Assembly: GCA_018064855.1 (NCBI GenBank) | Contig: JAGHUM010000003.1 | Location: forward strand, 1 to 64,000 | Direction: 5' to 3' | Source: Candidatus Physcocola equi | Lineage (GTDB): Bacteria > Bacteroidota > Bacteroidia > Bacteroidales > Paludibacteraceae | Length of the DNA stretch: 64,000 bases | Shown: positions 1-7,118 of the stretch, piece after piece | Layout of the letters: every line of letters begins with the position of its first letter | Numbering within the stretch: position 1 is the first letter of the stretch | The notes under the pieces: generated by a model | What the model saw: the letters and a program-made list of their open reading frames with translations, nothing else | Database searches by the model: none | What the model was told of the DNA's origin: nothing | Made by a program: the position numbers and the translations under genes

Positions 1-141
1 GATTTTTTCCTTTCCAATGGTTCTTATAATTTGCCTATTCCTGTGGCGGAGCTTTCTGTTTGCTCTTGTGCGAGACTTCTTGTTTGAAAAATAGTACACA
101 TAACTTCTAAACTCTGGGGGTTTCTTGTAACTTCTGCTCAT
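1..141 (-). CDS. small basic hypothetical protein (MSRSYKK family), 3' end beyond window
   Basis: This is an open frame of 47 codons from an ATG at 141 that runs off the window start without a stop. The N-terminus MSRSYKKPPEF followed by many Arg and Lys residues matches a recurring small Bacteroidetes protein that begins MSRSYKK and has no known function. I recall such proteins near toxin/immunity and other accessory loci, but nothing here proves that role. An AAGGA sequence lies just before the ATG. The gene is the end of whatever accessory cluster lies to the left of the window. The family call rests on the N-terminal motif only. Confidence 0.55.
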   Translation of the reverse strand, partial: MSRSYKKPPEFRSYVYYFSNKKSRTRANRKLRHRNRQIIRTIGKEKI

Positions 142-299
142 AGTCCTTGTTTTTCCGCCATCTTCACAGATAGCATTGTAATAAATTCAAATTTCGTTTT
201 TCTCTACAAATATAAGATTATTTTCCCATTTTCAGACCTACCTTAATTTACCATTCCACAAATTCACCTCACACCTCATCAAACACAACATCAATATGC

Positions 300-449
300 T
301 CATCCTTCCTTAAAACTAATGTCCCGTCGAAATTTGTCCCATTCGGCAGGATACAGTTCGCACTTCAACCCGTTGTCTGCCGCAAACCGTTCGCCGACTC
401 CACACCGCCAAGCGCATTGCTGGCATTCATATAGGTCATGATGTTTAAT
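300..449 (-). pseudogene. remnant of a DUF2493/SLOG-like protein (C-terminal part only)
   Basis: The stretch 142-459 holds no intact gene. On the minus strand one frame (stop at 300-302, upstream in-frame stop at 450-452) reads about 50 residues with protein-like composition and no start codon. It includes the segments GVGERFAADNGLKCEL and YPAEWDKFRRD. These resemble the part of DUF2493 (SLOG nucleotide-binding fold) proteins where a GADxLxERYA helix is followed by a PADWxxYG motif. The N-terminal half is missing, so I read it as a truncated remnant. The family match is by eye and tentative. Confidence 0.35.
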
Positions 450-459
450 TCAGAACCTA

Positions 460-2754
460 TCAGTTGACATATAGTTCAAAGTATTTACACTTCGACACTA
501 TGGTCTTGTAGTAGTCCGTATTGTTCGATTTCTTTAGTTCTTTGTAATAAAAAATTGGTTCCGACCGAGTATAGGAGTTGTAGAAGGAATCTCCTTCGTT
601 ATTATTCTTGGCTAATGCAAATAACAGGCGGGCCTTTAACTCCTTGTCAGGATTCATATCTAACCCGCTTTTGTAAAAATGGTTAGCTGAAGAGGCTAAG
701 TCATATGAGCAGAATCCGAGGCAACCGCTCCAGCGGTAATACCCCTCATCTTCCCTCAAGTTGTAGTAAAAATTACCCAAGAGGAATGCAGCCTTTGGAG
801 AAGCACTGTTCTTTCTTTTCCGCAACTGGTCAAGTTTCATTAGCAAACCTATGTAGTCTTTTACAGGCATACTGTCTAGCTTTACATTACCAAGCAGTTC
901 CTTAATATAATCGTATTGGAAATCGTTTTTCTCCTCCGGATCGTTGTAGTTGAAACCACGGATATTGCTGCAGAAGGCGCACTTCCACTTCACATACACA
1001 TTAGGAGAAACAAGTTTATAGGCATCTTCGAAATTTCCTTTAAACATGTGAATCATGGCTCTCTTTTGGTTCAGTTCTTCAAGAGAGAGATTTCCCGATT
1101 CCTTTAACAACCATTTTTCGAAGCCATTGTGTACCGTCTGCTTTTTGAAATCTACAATCTTGTTCCACAAGTCAATGTTATTTGCCGATTGCTGCATGCT
1201 GTTCGTATTATTCACCAAAAATGCGGTGGTAGTGTCGCCGGCTTCAGCAAACTTCGCGCTCCAAAAGCGCTGAATAAGGAAGAAAGATTTACGATAAAGA
1301 TAATAATTGCCGATGTCCCCATGGCAGAAAAATCCAACATTAGGGAACAACGCTTTTTGAACTTTGTAGAGGGAGTCGGCAACGCTTTTCGTCATGTTGT
1401 CCTCCTTCATAATATCAATATACAACGACAGGAAGGCTTTCGCTTCAACATACATCTGGTCCTTATTGTTCACCCTGCGCAGCTGTTCGGTAGCGGCATC
1501 GTAATTTTCGGCAAAAGCATTCAGTGTAGCGGCTGCAAAGCGCCAGAAATCCTTATGCTTGGATTGTTGCACCATTCGTTCCGCAATAGCAATGGCCCTA
1601 TTGCAGCTCTTTAATTGTTCATTTTCATTTGAAAGGCGACTGCTAGCTATACATTTAGTAAAGTCGTTGAGTTTTTCCTCTTCGTGTATGTTTCTTTCTA
1701 ACCCGTTGATGTAACGAGCCATCAGCACGAGCGCTGTTTCCGCATTAGGGTCAAGCGCAACAATTTTCTCCATCTCGTTAACCGGATCAGCGAATCTCTG
1801 GTAACCCAACAGAAAGTAGAGGCTAATCCTATTCTTTACCGATAAAGAAGAAGCGTTTTCAAAGAGTCCTTCTAACGAACCCGTGCTCTGCAACGACGTA
1901 TACGCAATAAACTTCATATCGTGCGACTTTTCAAAAACGGTCAGGAAGTCGGCAGTATAGTTGGTGTTGGCAGGTTTCAGGAATACTTCTATATCCCCAT
2001 TACTAACATCTTCTTCACACTCTCCCCCATCGTCATGCAGACAATAGTTTCTGGCTGCACCCGCTTTCTGGCATAGGGCATAGTAGTAAATTTCAGTCTT
2101 CAGTTTAAGCGGTTCCACATATTTGTAGAAGTACGCTATGGCTTCTTTGCAATAGCCGGTGTAGTGTGCAAGACGCACCATCTGGTAACCATATCTCAGT
2201 TTCAAAAACTTATCGTTTTGGTTGTTGTAGAGTTGTATTAAAGTCTGCAGTGTTCTCTTGTAATCAAGATCGTATATAGAACTGCTTGATTCATAATCGT
2301 AACTCCATACTGAAGTGAACTCATTACCCATATATGGTTCCAAATACTTTGCGTATGATATGTAAATCAAAGCATTGTGGTTGCTCTTACAGAATTTTTC
2401 ATTGGCAAATTTCAGTTTGGGATCAGGGCAGGAATGGTAATTCAAGAGCGAATCGACAGCCTCCCTCGACGCCTTCATGACCAGATAATAAGCCTGTTCG
2501 TTAGAGATTTTCATAAAGGCTGACCACTCCTTTATGTTTGCATTATACCGCGTATGTACGGAATCGTCGTCCATAATAGGGGTATACACGTCACGGTATG
2601 TCAACAGGAATTCGGATAAATCATTGGTTTGCGTCAACTCTTGAGGGAAGAGTGCGAAATAAATTTCGTGGTAGTCAAATGGGTCACCACACGCTTTTGC
2701 CTTTTGGAAAGGCAATGCCAGCAGAAGCAGGAAATAAAGCGCTATCTTTTTCAT
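460..2754 (-). CDS. large secreted protein of unknown function, helical/TPR-like
   Basis: This 764-residue protein starts with a signal peptide (MKKIALYFLLLLALP, cleavage probably near residue 21 before CGDP). The rest is rich in Tyr, Asn, Lys and amphipathic helices of about 30-40 residues, resembling a tetratricopeptide-type solenoid, for example around EAIAYFYKYVEPLK and NGLERNIHEEEKLNDF. I recognise no catalytic motif. It lies 3 bp downstream of the 347-residue membrane-anchored protein at 2758-3801, so the two are almost certainly co-transcribed and likely act together at the envelope. Cys22 after the signal could also make it a lipoprotein, though the preceding KAKA is a poor lipobox. 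Function unknown. Confidence 0.75.
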   Translation of the reverse strand: MKKIALYFLLLLALPFQKAKACGDPFDYHEIYFALFPQELTQTNDLSEFLLTYRDVYTPIMDDDSVHTRYNANIKEWSAFMKISNEQAYYLVMKASREAVDSLLNYHSCPDPKLKFANEKFCKSNHNALIYISYAKYLEPYMGNEFTSVWSYDYESSSSIYDLDYKRTLQTLIQLYNNQNDKFLKLRYGYQMVRLAHYTGYCKEAIAYFYKYVEPLKLKTEIYYYALCQKAGAARNYCLHDDGGECEEDVSNGDIEVFLKPANTNYTADFLTVFEKSHDMKFIAYTSLQSTGSLEGLFENASSLSVKNRISLYFLLGYQRFADPVNEMEKIVALDPNAETALVLMARYINGLERNIHEEEKLNDFTKCIASSRLSNENEQLKSCNRAIAIAERMVQQSKHKDFWRFAAATLNAFAENYDAATEQLRRVNNKDQMYVEAKAFLSLYIDIMKEDNMTKSVADSLYKVQKALFPNVGFFCHGDIGNYYLYRKSFFLIQRFWSAKFAEAGDTTTAFLVNNTNSMQQSANNIDLWNKIVDFKKQTVHNGFEKWLLKESGNLSLEELNQKRAMIHMFKGNFEDAYKLVSPNVYVKWKCAFCSNIRGFNYNDPEEKNDFQYDYIKELLGNVKLDSMPVKDYIGLLMKLDQLRKRKNSASPKAAFLLGNFYYNLREDEGYYRWSGCLGFCSYDLASSANHFYKSGLDMNPDKELKARLLFALAKNNNEGDSFYNSYTRSEPIFYYKELKKSNNTDYYKTIVSKCKYFELYVN

Positions 2755-2757
2755 ATC

Positions 2758-3801
2758 TTATTTCAAATCGTTAATAGGGAAACGTTCTAAATATCCTTTG
2801 CTCAGATGGTAATAGACTATAGTAGGGTCGCCTACCTTGTCGTTTATGTACTGCCTTGCCTGCATTAAGAGCGAAGGGGTTATTTCTTCTATTTCAATGG
2901 TGTAATTCTTGTTAACATAAAAGCCGTTTATGAAGCAGTCGTTCACGGCCTTATAGGTGTTCTCTCCTGTCTTCGTGAAGTTGTCGTTGTTGCTGAGTTC
3001 TTTGTGAGAGAGTCCGTTAATCAGCCTTATTTTTTGGCTGTTGTTCGTGACTATACCCCAAGAGTACAACGGCAAGGCGTAAGTTAGAGGAAGCGGATAG
3101 CTGTTGACATTCTTTGTGTAGTTTTTCAACAGACCGATGTCTAAAATGGAGTTTGTGTTTGAAGTCTCCGTCGGGTCGGAAGTGGCATAGCACATCAGAC
3201 AACCCTTTACCGCGGGGGGGACCCCCATTTTATCTACATCCTTTACCTGATGCAGACGAATGGTGCATGAAATCTTTTTTTCGGTGAACTTGGCCAAAGA
3301 GTCGAGAAACGCAAAATATGCGCTCCGTGTACTTTGGGTCCAGTCGCAGTCAATCTGTATTTCGTCTTCACACTTTCCCAATAATTCGTTATAGTTGGCA
3401 ATTCTACTTATAAGGTAATTCACATTTTTTGCCAGTTCCGAAATTCCTGTTTCTTGTTTAGTGTTGGCAAAGACCTCGTTGGTAATAAAAACTACAGGAA
3501 CCATTTTTACCGAATCGGCAAAGAGAGGGTTCGACTTAACAGGTGCAAGTTTCGCAACAGGCATACTCATGCCGTTTTTCCAAATCACATCGAAGAAGTG
3601 AAGATATACCCTGTTACATTCCAGCTGTTTTACTTTTTCCCTTAAAGTTTCGTCTATATTATAATGCGTTCTCCAATAATAGAACTGTACCTTGCTACCG
3701 CCATCAGAAACAAAGAAATGTTTCCTGCTTCCTATATAAAACAGACAACCTATCAGTAGTACCAATAGAGGTATAAGGATTTTCGCTGTTTTGTGTGTCA
3801 T
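2758..3801 (-). CDS. membrane-anchored protein of unknown function, TIM-barrel-like (DUF3142-like?)
   Basis: This 347-residue protein has one N-terminal hydrophobic segment (about residues 8-25) and then an extracytoplasmic domain. Segments such as CNRVYLHFFDVIW, VPVVFITNEVF, EIQIDCDW and MCYATSD look like successive beta strands of a (beta/alpha)8 barrel, with an IDCDW motif followed by a Tyr. That pattern reminds me of DUF3142 and other glycoside-hydrolase-like barrels, but the match is weak. It is the first gene of a pair with the large secreted protein 3 bp downstream, and a TAnnTTTG promoter lies about 50 bp before its start. Substrate and activity cannot be inferred. Confidence 0.7.
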   Translation of the reverse strand: MTHKTAKILIPLLVLLIGCLFYIGSRKHFFVSDGGSKVQFYYWRTHYNIDETLREKVKQLECNRVYLHFFDVIWKNGMSMPVAKLAPVKSNPLFADSVKMVPVVFITNEVFANTKQETGISELAKNVNYLISRIANYNELLGKCEDEIQIDCDWTQSTRSAYFAFLDSLAKFTEKKISCTIRLHQVKDVDKMGVPPAVKGCLMCYATSDPTETSNTNSILDIGLLKNYTKNVNSYPLPLTYALPLYSWGIVTNNSQKIRLINGLSHKELSNNDNFTKTGENTYKAVNDCFINGFYVNKNYTIEIEEITPSLLMQARQYINDKVGDPTIVYYHLSKGYLERFPINDLK

Positions 3802-3850
3802 TTATATAATATGTTTTTCTTTGTTTAATAAACGTCTAACTTATTATCTG

Positions 3851-3858
3851 CAAAAATA
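3851..3858 (-). promoter_or_regulatory. -7 promoter box for the 347/764-residue gene pair
   Basis: The minus strand reads TATTTTTG here, which fits the Bacteroidetes -7 consensus TAnnTTTG. It lies 50 bp upstream of the ATG at 3801. No clear -33 TTTG is visible. Confidence 0.45.
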
Positions 3859-3965
3859 GCCTATAAACGTGTTTAACGTCAAACAAAATATTAACGATTT
3901 GATGTTTTATCATCACGAAATCATGTAATTTCCTAAAGTTATCAAAACTTCATCGGCACCACATT

Positions 3966-3986
3966 CATCCCTGCAAAAGCAGGATG
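3966..3986. repeat. short imperfect palindrome CATCCCTGC-AAAA-GCAGGATG
   Basis: A GC-rich inverted repeat with an AAAA loop sits in the AT-rich 534-bp gap 3802-4335. Similar small palindromes of this type occur as dispersed intergenic repeats in some bacteria. No T-run follows on either strand, so it is not a clear terminator. Only one copy was noticed in this window. Confidence 0.3.
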
Positions 3987-4086
3987 ATGGCGATAAGCAT
4001 ATCCCGTTCCAATCGGACTTCTGTTCTTTCCCTATTTATTGGTCAAACGGATGTTTATCGGACAGCAATAATTATTTAACCACTAA

Positions 4087-4287
4087 TTAAATCAAGTCAT
4101 ACTTAACCACCTGCAAATCCTTCATGTTCGCAATGTCAACCATGTTTTTGGTTTCCCTGCTCTTCACTTTCCAAAATACAAAAATCTTAAAAGAGTCTGG
4201 TATAATTTTCTTTTAAAAATCATTATATAGTATGCTTTTGGGGTACTCAAAGATAATGTCTTTTATTGACTTTCGTAAATCTTTTTT
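4087..4287 (-). pseudogene. decayed C-terminal remnant of an unrecognised gene
   Basis: On the minus strand a single frame reads protein-like sequence that ends in KDLQVVKYDLI and a TAA at 4087-4089. Upstream in the same frame it contains FKIFVFWKVKSRETKNM and IIFEYPKSILYNDF, but these are separated by an in-frame TAA (4213-4215), and another stop (TAG, 4288-4290) precedes the readable part. The composition and the continuity of frame across the stop suggest a broken gene rather than chance. No family was recognised. The rest of the gap 3802-4335 holds only a promoter and a small palindrome. Confidence 0.35.
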
Positions 4288-4335
4288 CTACTTTTCCACA
4301 AAATCCCCCAATCTTTCACTTTGAAGGATATAATG

Positions 4336-4848
4336 CTAAGGGATGGGCTTCTTGAGTTCTTTTCTCCACTGATATGGATTTACAGGTGCATCATCAGCCC
4401 AAAGACCTAATCTGTGAGTTTTTGCAAATAGTTCTGCTTCCGCATAAGCCTTGGTGTTGTCAAAATATGAGTAATGCCATGCCAATCCACTCTTAATCAT
4501 TTCAAGATTAACATCGTCACATCCATCCACACTAACGGTTCCTAATATTCTTCCATACTGGTCTCTGCTTGTAAAAGTCACTTTTACGATTTTCTTGTCA
4601 ATCAGTTTTGCCAGAAAGTTTCTGCTTTGTTGCCAATAAGGTTGGTTTCCTTTTCCTTCTGGAGCATCTATTCCTTGAAGCCTCACCCTTTCTCTAAACA
4701 ATGCAGTTTCGGCACACCCCTCCATGGTGAAAGTGTCTCCATCGCTGACCTTAACCACTTCGCCATATATAACAGTTTGACAAAAAACGTTGTTTTCTGT
4801 CAACAGTAACAATAAAAGGAAAATATATCTGATTAACACGTTTTTCAT
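4336..4848 (-). CDS. secreted thermonuclease (staphylococcal nuclease family)
   Basis: This 170-residue protein has a signal peptide of about 24 residues (ending VFCQ) followed by one SNase-fold domain. It would cut DNA and RNA outside the inner membrane in a calcium-dependent way. The family's active-site pattern is present: calcium-binding acids in SDGDTF (Asp36, Asp38), RVRLQGIDAPE supplying Arg56, Asp61 and Glu64, and Arg100 in DQYGRILG. These correspond to Arg35, Glu43 and Arg87 of staphylococcal nuclease. It is a lone gene with its own promoter 52 bp upstream, and both neighbours are unrelated. A role in nucleic acid scavenging is inferred. Confidence 0.9.
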   Translation of the reverse strand: MKNVLIRYIFLLLLLLTENNVFCQTVIYGEVVKVSDGDTFTMEGCAETALFRERVRLQGIDAPEGKGNQPYWQQSRNFLAKLIDKKIVKVTFTSRDQYGRILGTVSVDGCDDVNLEMIKSGLAWHYSYFDNTKAYAEAELFAKTHRLGLWADDAPVNPYQWRKELKKPIP

Positions 4849-4899
4849 ATCCTATTCTTGTAGATGTTTTCTTAAAAAAAGAACTACTCTTTCCGGCTC

Positions 4900-4907
4900 C
4901 AAATATA
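4900..4907 (-). promoter_or_regulatory. -7 promoter box for the thermonuclease gene
   Basis: The minus strand reads TATATTTG, a full match to TAnnTTTG, 52 bp upstream of the ATG at 4848. Confidence 0.5.
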
Positions 4908-5017
4908 CAACAATAAGATGACAGATATTGTCATTTTCAAAAAAGATAAAAAAAATTGAGGAGAAATAAAACAAGTCATCTTTATGCAAACATTCCAAAT
5001 CGTATTCCAAAAGGTGC

Positions 5018-5025
5018 TATATTTG
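5018..5025 (+). promoter_or_regulatory. -7 promoter box for the deformylase gene
   Basis: TATATTTG fits TAnnTTTG and lies 40 bp before the ATG at 5065. Confidence 0.5.
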
Positions 5026-5064
5026 TATCATATACGAAAATAACGAAACTATTGAAGAAAAAAA

Positions 5065-5475
5065 ATGATACAAGAAATAAACCATGATCTCGCATTTCTT
5101 TCTCAAAAAGCAGAGAAAGCCACCGAAGCGGACAAACAAGTGATAGAAGACCTGCTCGACACATTGCGCGCACATCTTGAAGAGTGCGTGGGCATGGCAG
5201 CCAATATGATCGGAGTCAACAAAAGCATCATCGTTTTCTGCAAAGGGAAAAAACAGATTGCCATGGTCAATCCTGTCATCATAAAGAAAGACGGACCTTA
5301 TGCCGCAGAGGAAACCTGTCTTTCCGTTCCAGGCTCAAAACAAATTATTCGCTACAACGAAATTGAAGTGGTATATCTGGATAGCGATTTCAAACGTCAA
5401 CGCGGGAAATTTTCCGGATGGACAGCCCAAATCATTCAGCATGAAATCGACCACACCAATGGAGTTTTAGTATAG
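5065..5475 (+). CDS. def: peptide deformylase
   Basis: This 136-residue enzyme would remove the formyl group from the N-terminal Met of new proteins. All three family motifs are visible: GMAANMIG (residues 43-50, the GxGxAAxQ position with Asn47 in place of the usual Gln), EETCLSVPG with metal ligand Cys85, and HEIDH with His126, Glu127 and His130. It is shorter than classical deformylases of about 170-190 residues and resembles the compact form found as a second deformylase in many anaerobes. It ends two residues after the NGVLV segment and so lacks a C-terminal helix. It is a single-gene unit upstream of the DUF4403 gene, which has its own promoter. Confidence 0.88.
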   Translation: MIQEINHDLAFLSQKAEKATEADKQVIEDLLDTLRAHLEECVGMAANMIGVNKSIIVFCKGKKQIAMVNPVIIKKDGPYAAEETCLSVPGSKQIIRYNEIEVVYLDSDFKRQRGKFSGWTAQIIQHEIDHTNGVLV

Positions 5476-5529
5476 TACGACAAGTCAAGGAAAATCCCCC
5501 ATCTCGGAACAATAGATATATCTTTTTCT

Positions 5530-5537
5530 TAACTTTG
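5530..5537 (+). promoter_or_regulatory. -7 promoter box for the DUF4403 gene
   Basis: TAACTTTG fits TAnnTTTG and lies 24 bp upstream of the ATG at 5561, the usual distance in Bacteroidetes. Confidence 0.5.
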
Positions 5538-5560
5538 CAGAAAAGATAAAAACAAGTAAC

Positions 5561-7018
5561 ATGACTACAAACAAGAAGATGAGACTATTTGTCACCATTA
5601 TGTTTACAATAATGGCGTCTTTTGTGAATTCAATATCCGCCAGTGAGGAAGAAGACTCTTTGGCGATTGTCAAACAGTTGGAAGAAAAACCTTGGGAAGC
5701 GACAGCAGAAGATTCCACTGAGAAACCAGAAGAGAACTATACCGAATTAAAATATGTGGCAAAAAAAAGCCATTTCAACATACCTCTGCATATAGACATC
5801 CCTACACTTCAGAAGAACATCAACAAGAGCTTTAGCGGACTGCTGTATGAAGACAACAACATAGAAGATGACAGCATACGCGTGAAAGTATGGGAACAGG
5901 GGGAATTTAAAATCTCGTTTGAAGGGAACAAACTGAGCGTGGAAGTGCCGGTAAAAATATGGATTCAGAAACGCATGGGAATAATGGGATTTACCCATAC
6001 CGACAGAGAAGCAAACGCTGCCATAAGAATAAAAATGGAAACCCCCATCCAAATCAACAAAGCATGGGGCATCATCACCAAATGCAAAATCACCGGATAT
6101 GACTGGATCAGCAAACCCACAGCAAAATTGGCAGGATGGGACATGCCAATCACATATTTCGTAGATAAAGTGCTAAAAAGCAACACAAAAGAAATAGAAA
6201 AAGTGGTTGATGAGACCATTAGGGAAAACATCCCTTTCACCGCCTATGCCAAGCAATTATGGGAAACAATCCACCAACCTATATATGTGGAAGCAGACAG
6301 CAGTTACAAAGCATGGATCAGCATCACACCTGAAAACATCCTGATAGCACCCATAGAAGGGAAAAACAACCAGATATGCACCGGCATGAAACTAGACTGC
6401 AAAGTAAACATCGACCTGAATGAGCCTAAAAAGCAAAACATACCAGCAATGCCAGAGTGCCGATTGTACCCATCGATCCAACCAGGTTTCACTCTGAATT
6501 TATTGGCCAACGCCCCATACAGCATACTTTCAGAATTGGCCATGCAAAACCTACGCGGCGTAGAATTTGGCGATGGTAAACACACCATTTTCGTGGACAA
6601 TATTGAGATGTATGGCACCGATGACCGACTGACCATTGGATTGGACATGACCGGCTTTGTAAACGGAAGAGTTTACTTCACCAGCACACCATATTATGAC
6701 AGCGAAAGCAAAAGCATAAAACTCAAAGACATCAAATACAAGCTGAAGACAAAGAATCTGTTTCACAAGGCAGTAAACGCCATAGTGCGTCCGATTTTGA
6801 AAAATAAACTTGAAAAGAAATTTGAATTTTCACTGCAAGAAAGTTTCTACCTGATAGAACAAATGAGCAATTCCAAACTGCTCAATTCCATGTGGACAGA
6901 AAACATCTATACACAAGGGAAAATCAAGAATATTGAAGGCGGCCGATTATTCATCACCCCAATCGGCATCCAAGCCGAACTAAGCATAGAGGGGGAAATA
7001 GAAGTAGTTTACAAGTAA
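5561..7018 (+). CDS. DUF4403 family exported protein
   Basis: This 485-residue protein has an N-terminal signal sequence (about residues 7-27, ending SISAS) and a low-complexity acidic linker. A long beta-rich region beginning at HFNIPLHIDIPTLQKNIN matches the DUF4403 pattern. The motif LPLHIDLPTLQ..IN followed by repeats of GKLSVEVPVKI and RIKMETPIQINKAW type is typical, and the fold of this family is thought to be a lipid-binding tubular (TULIP/SMP-like) shape. The function in the cell is not established; envelope lipid handling is an inference from fold. It is a single gene with its own promoter and a shared terminator downstream. Confidence 0.8.
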   Translation: MTTNKKMRLFVTIMFTIMASFVNSISASEEEDSLAIVKQLEEKPWEATAEDSTEKPEENYTELKYVAKKSHFNIPLHIDIPTLQKNINKSFSGLLYEDNNIEDDSIRVKVWEQGEFKISFEGNKLSVEVPVKIWIQKRMGIMGFTHTDREANAAIRIKMETPIQINKAWGIITKCKITGYDWISKPTAKLAGWDMPITYFVDKVLKSNTKEIEKVVDETIRENIPFTAYAKQLWETIHQPIYVEADSSYKAWISITPENILIAPIEGKNNQICTGMKLDCKVNIDLNEPKKQNIPAMPECRLYPSIQPGFTLNLLANAPYSILSELAMQNLRGVEFGDGKHTIFVDNIEMYGTDDRLTIGLDMTGFVNGRVYFTSTPYYDSESKSIKLKDIKYKLKTKNLFHKAVNAIVRPILKNKLEKKFEFSLQESFYLIEQMSNSKLLNSMWTENIYTQGKIKNIEGGRLFITPIGIQAELSIEGEIEVVYK

Positions 7019-7065
7019 ACAACTATTATAGCCGCATACACAAATACTGCTTATCTGAAATCAAA

Positions 7066-7097
7066 CAAAAAAATCAGCCCGAAGGCTGATTTTTTTA
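7066..7097. terminator. bidirectional rho-independent terminator
   Basis: AAAATCAGCC-CGAA-GGCTGATTTTT forms a stem with A-runs and T-runs on both sides. It can end transcription of the DUF4403 gene on the plus strand and of the GH98 gene on the minus strand, which converge here. Confidence 0.85.
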
Positions 7098-7118
7098 TGC
7101 ATGAATCTTTATAAAAGA

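Noticed and set aside
1-87. Plus-strand open frame at the window start ending in TGA
   Set aside because: The minus strand of the same bases encodes a recognisable MSRSYKK-type protein, and the plus frame has no known motif.
269-439. Minus-strand frame with MTYMNASNALGG and an in-frame TGA, possible recoded gene
   Set aside because: Another minus-strand frame over the same bases (300-449) reads a more convincing protein resembling DUF2493, so the TGA frame is a shadow.
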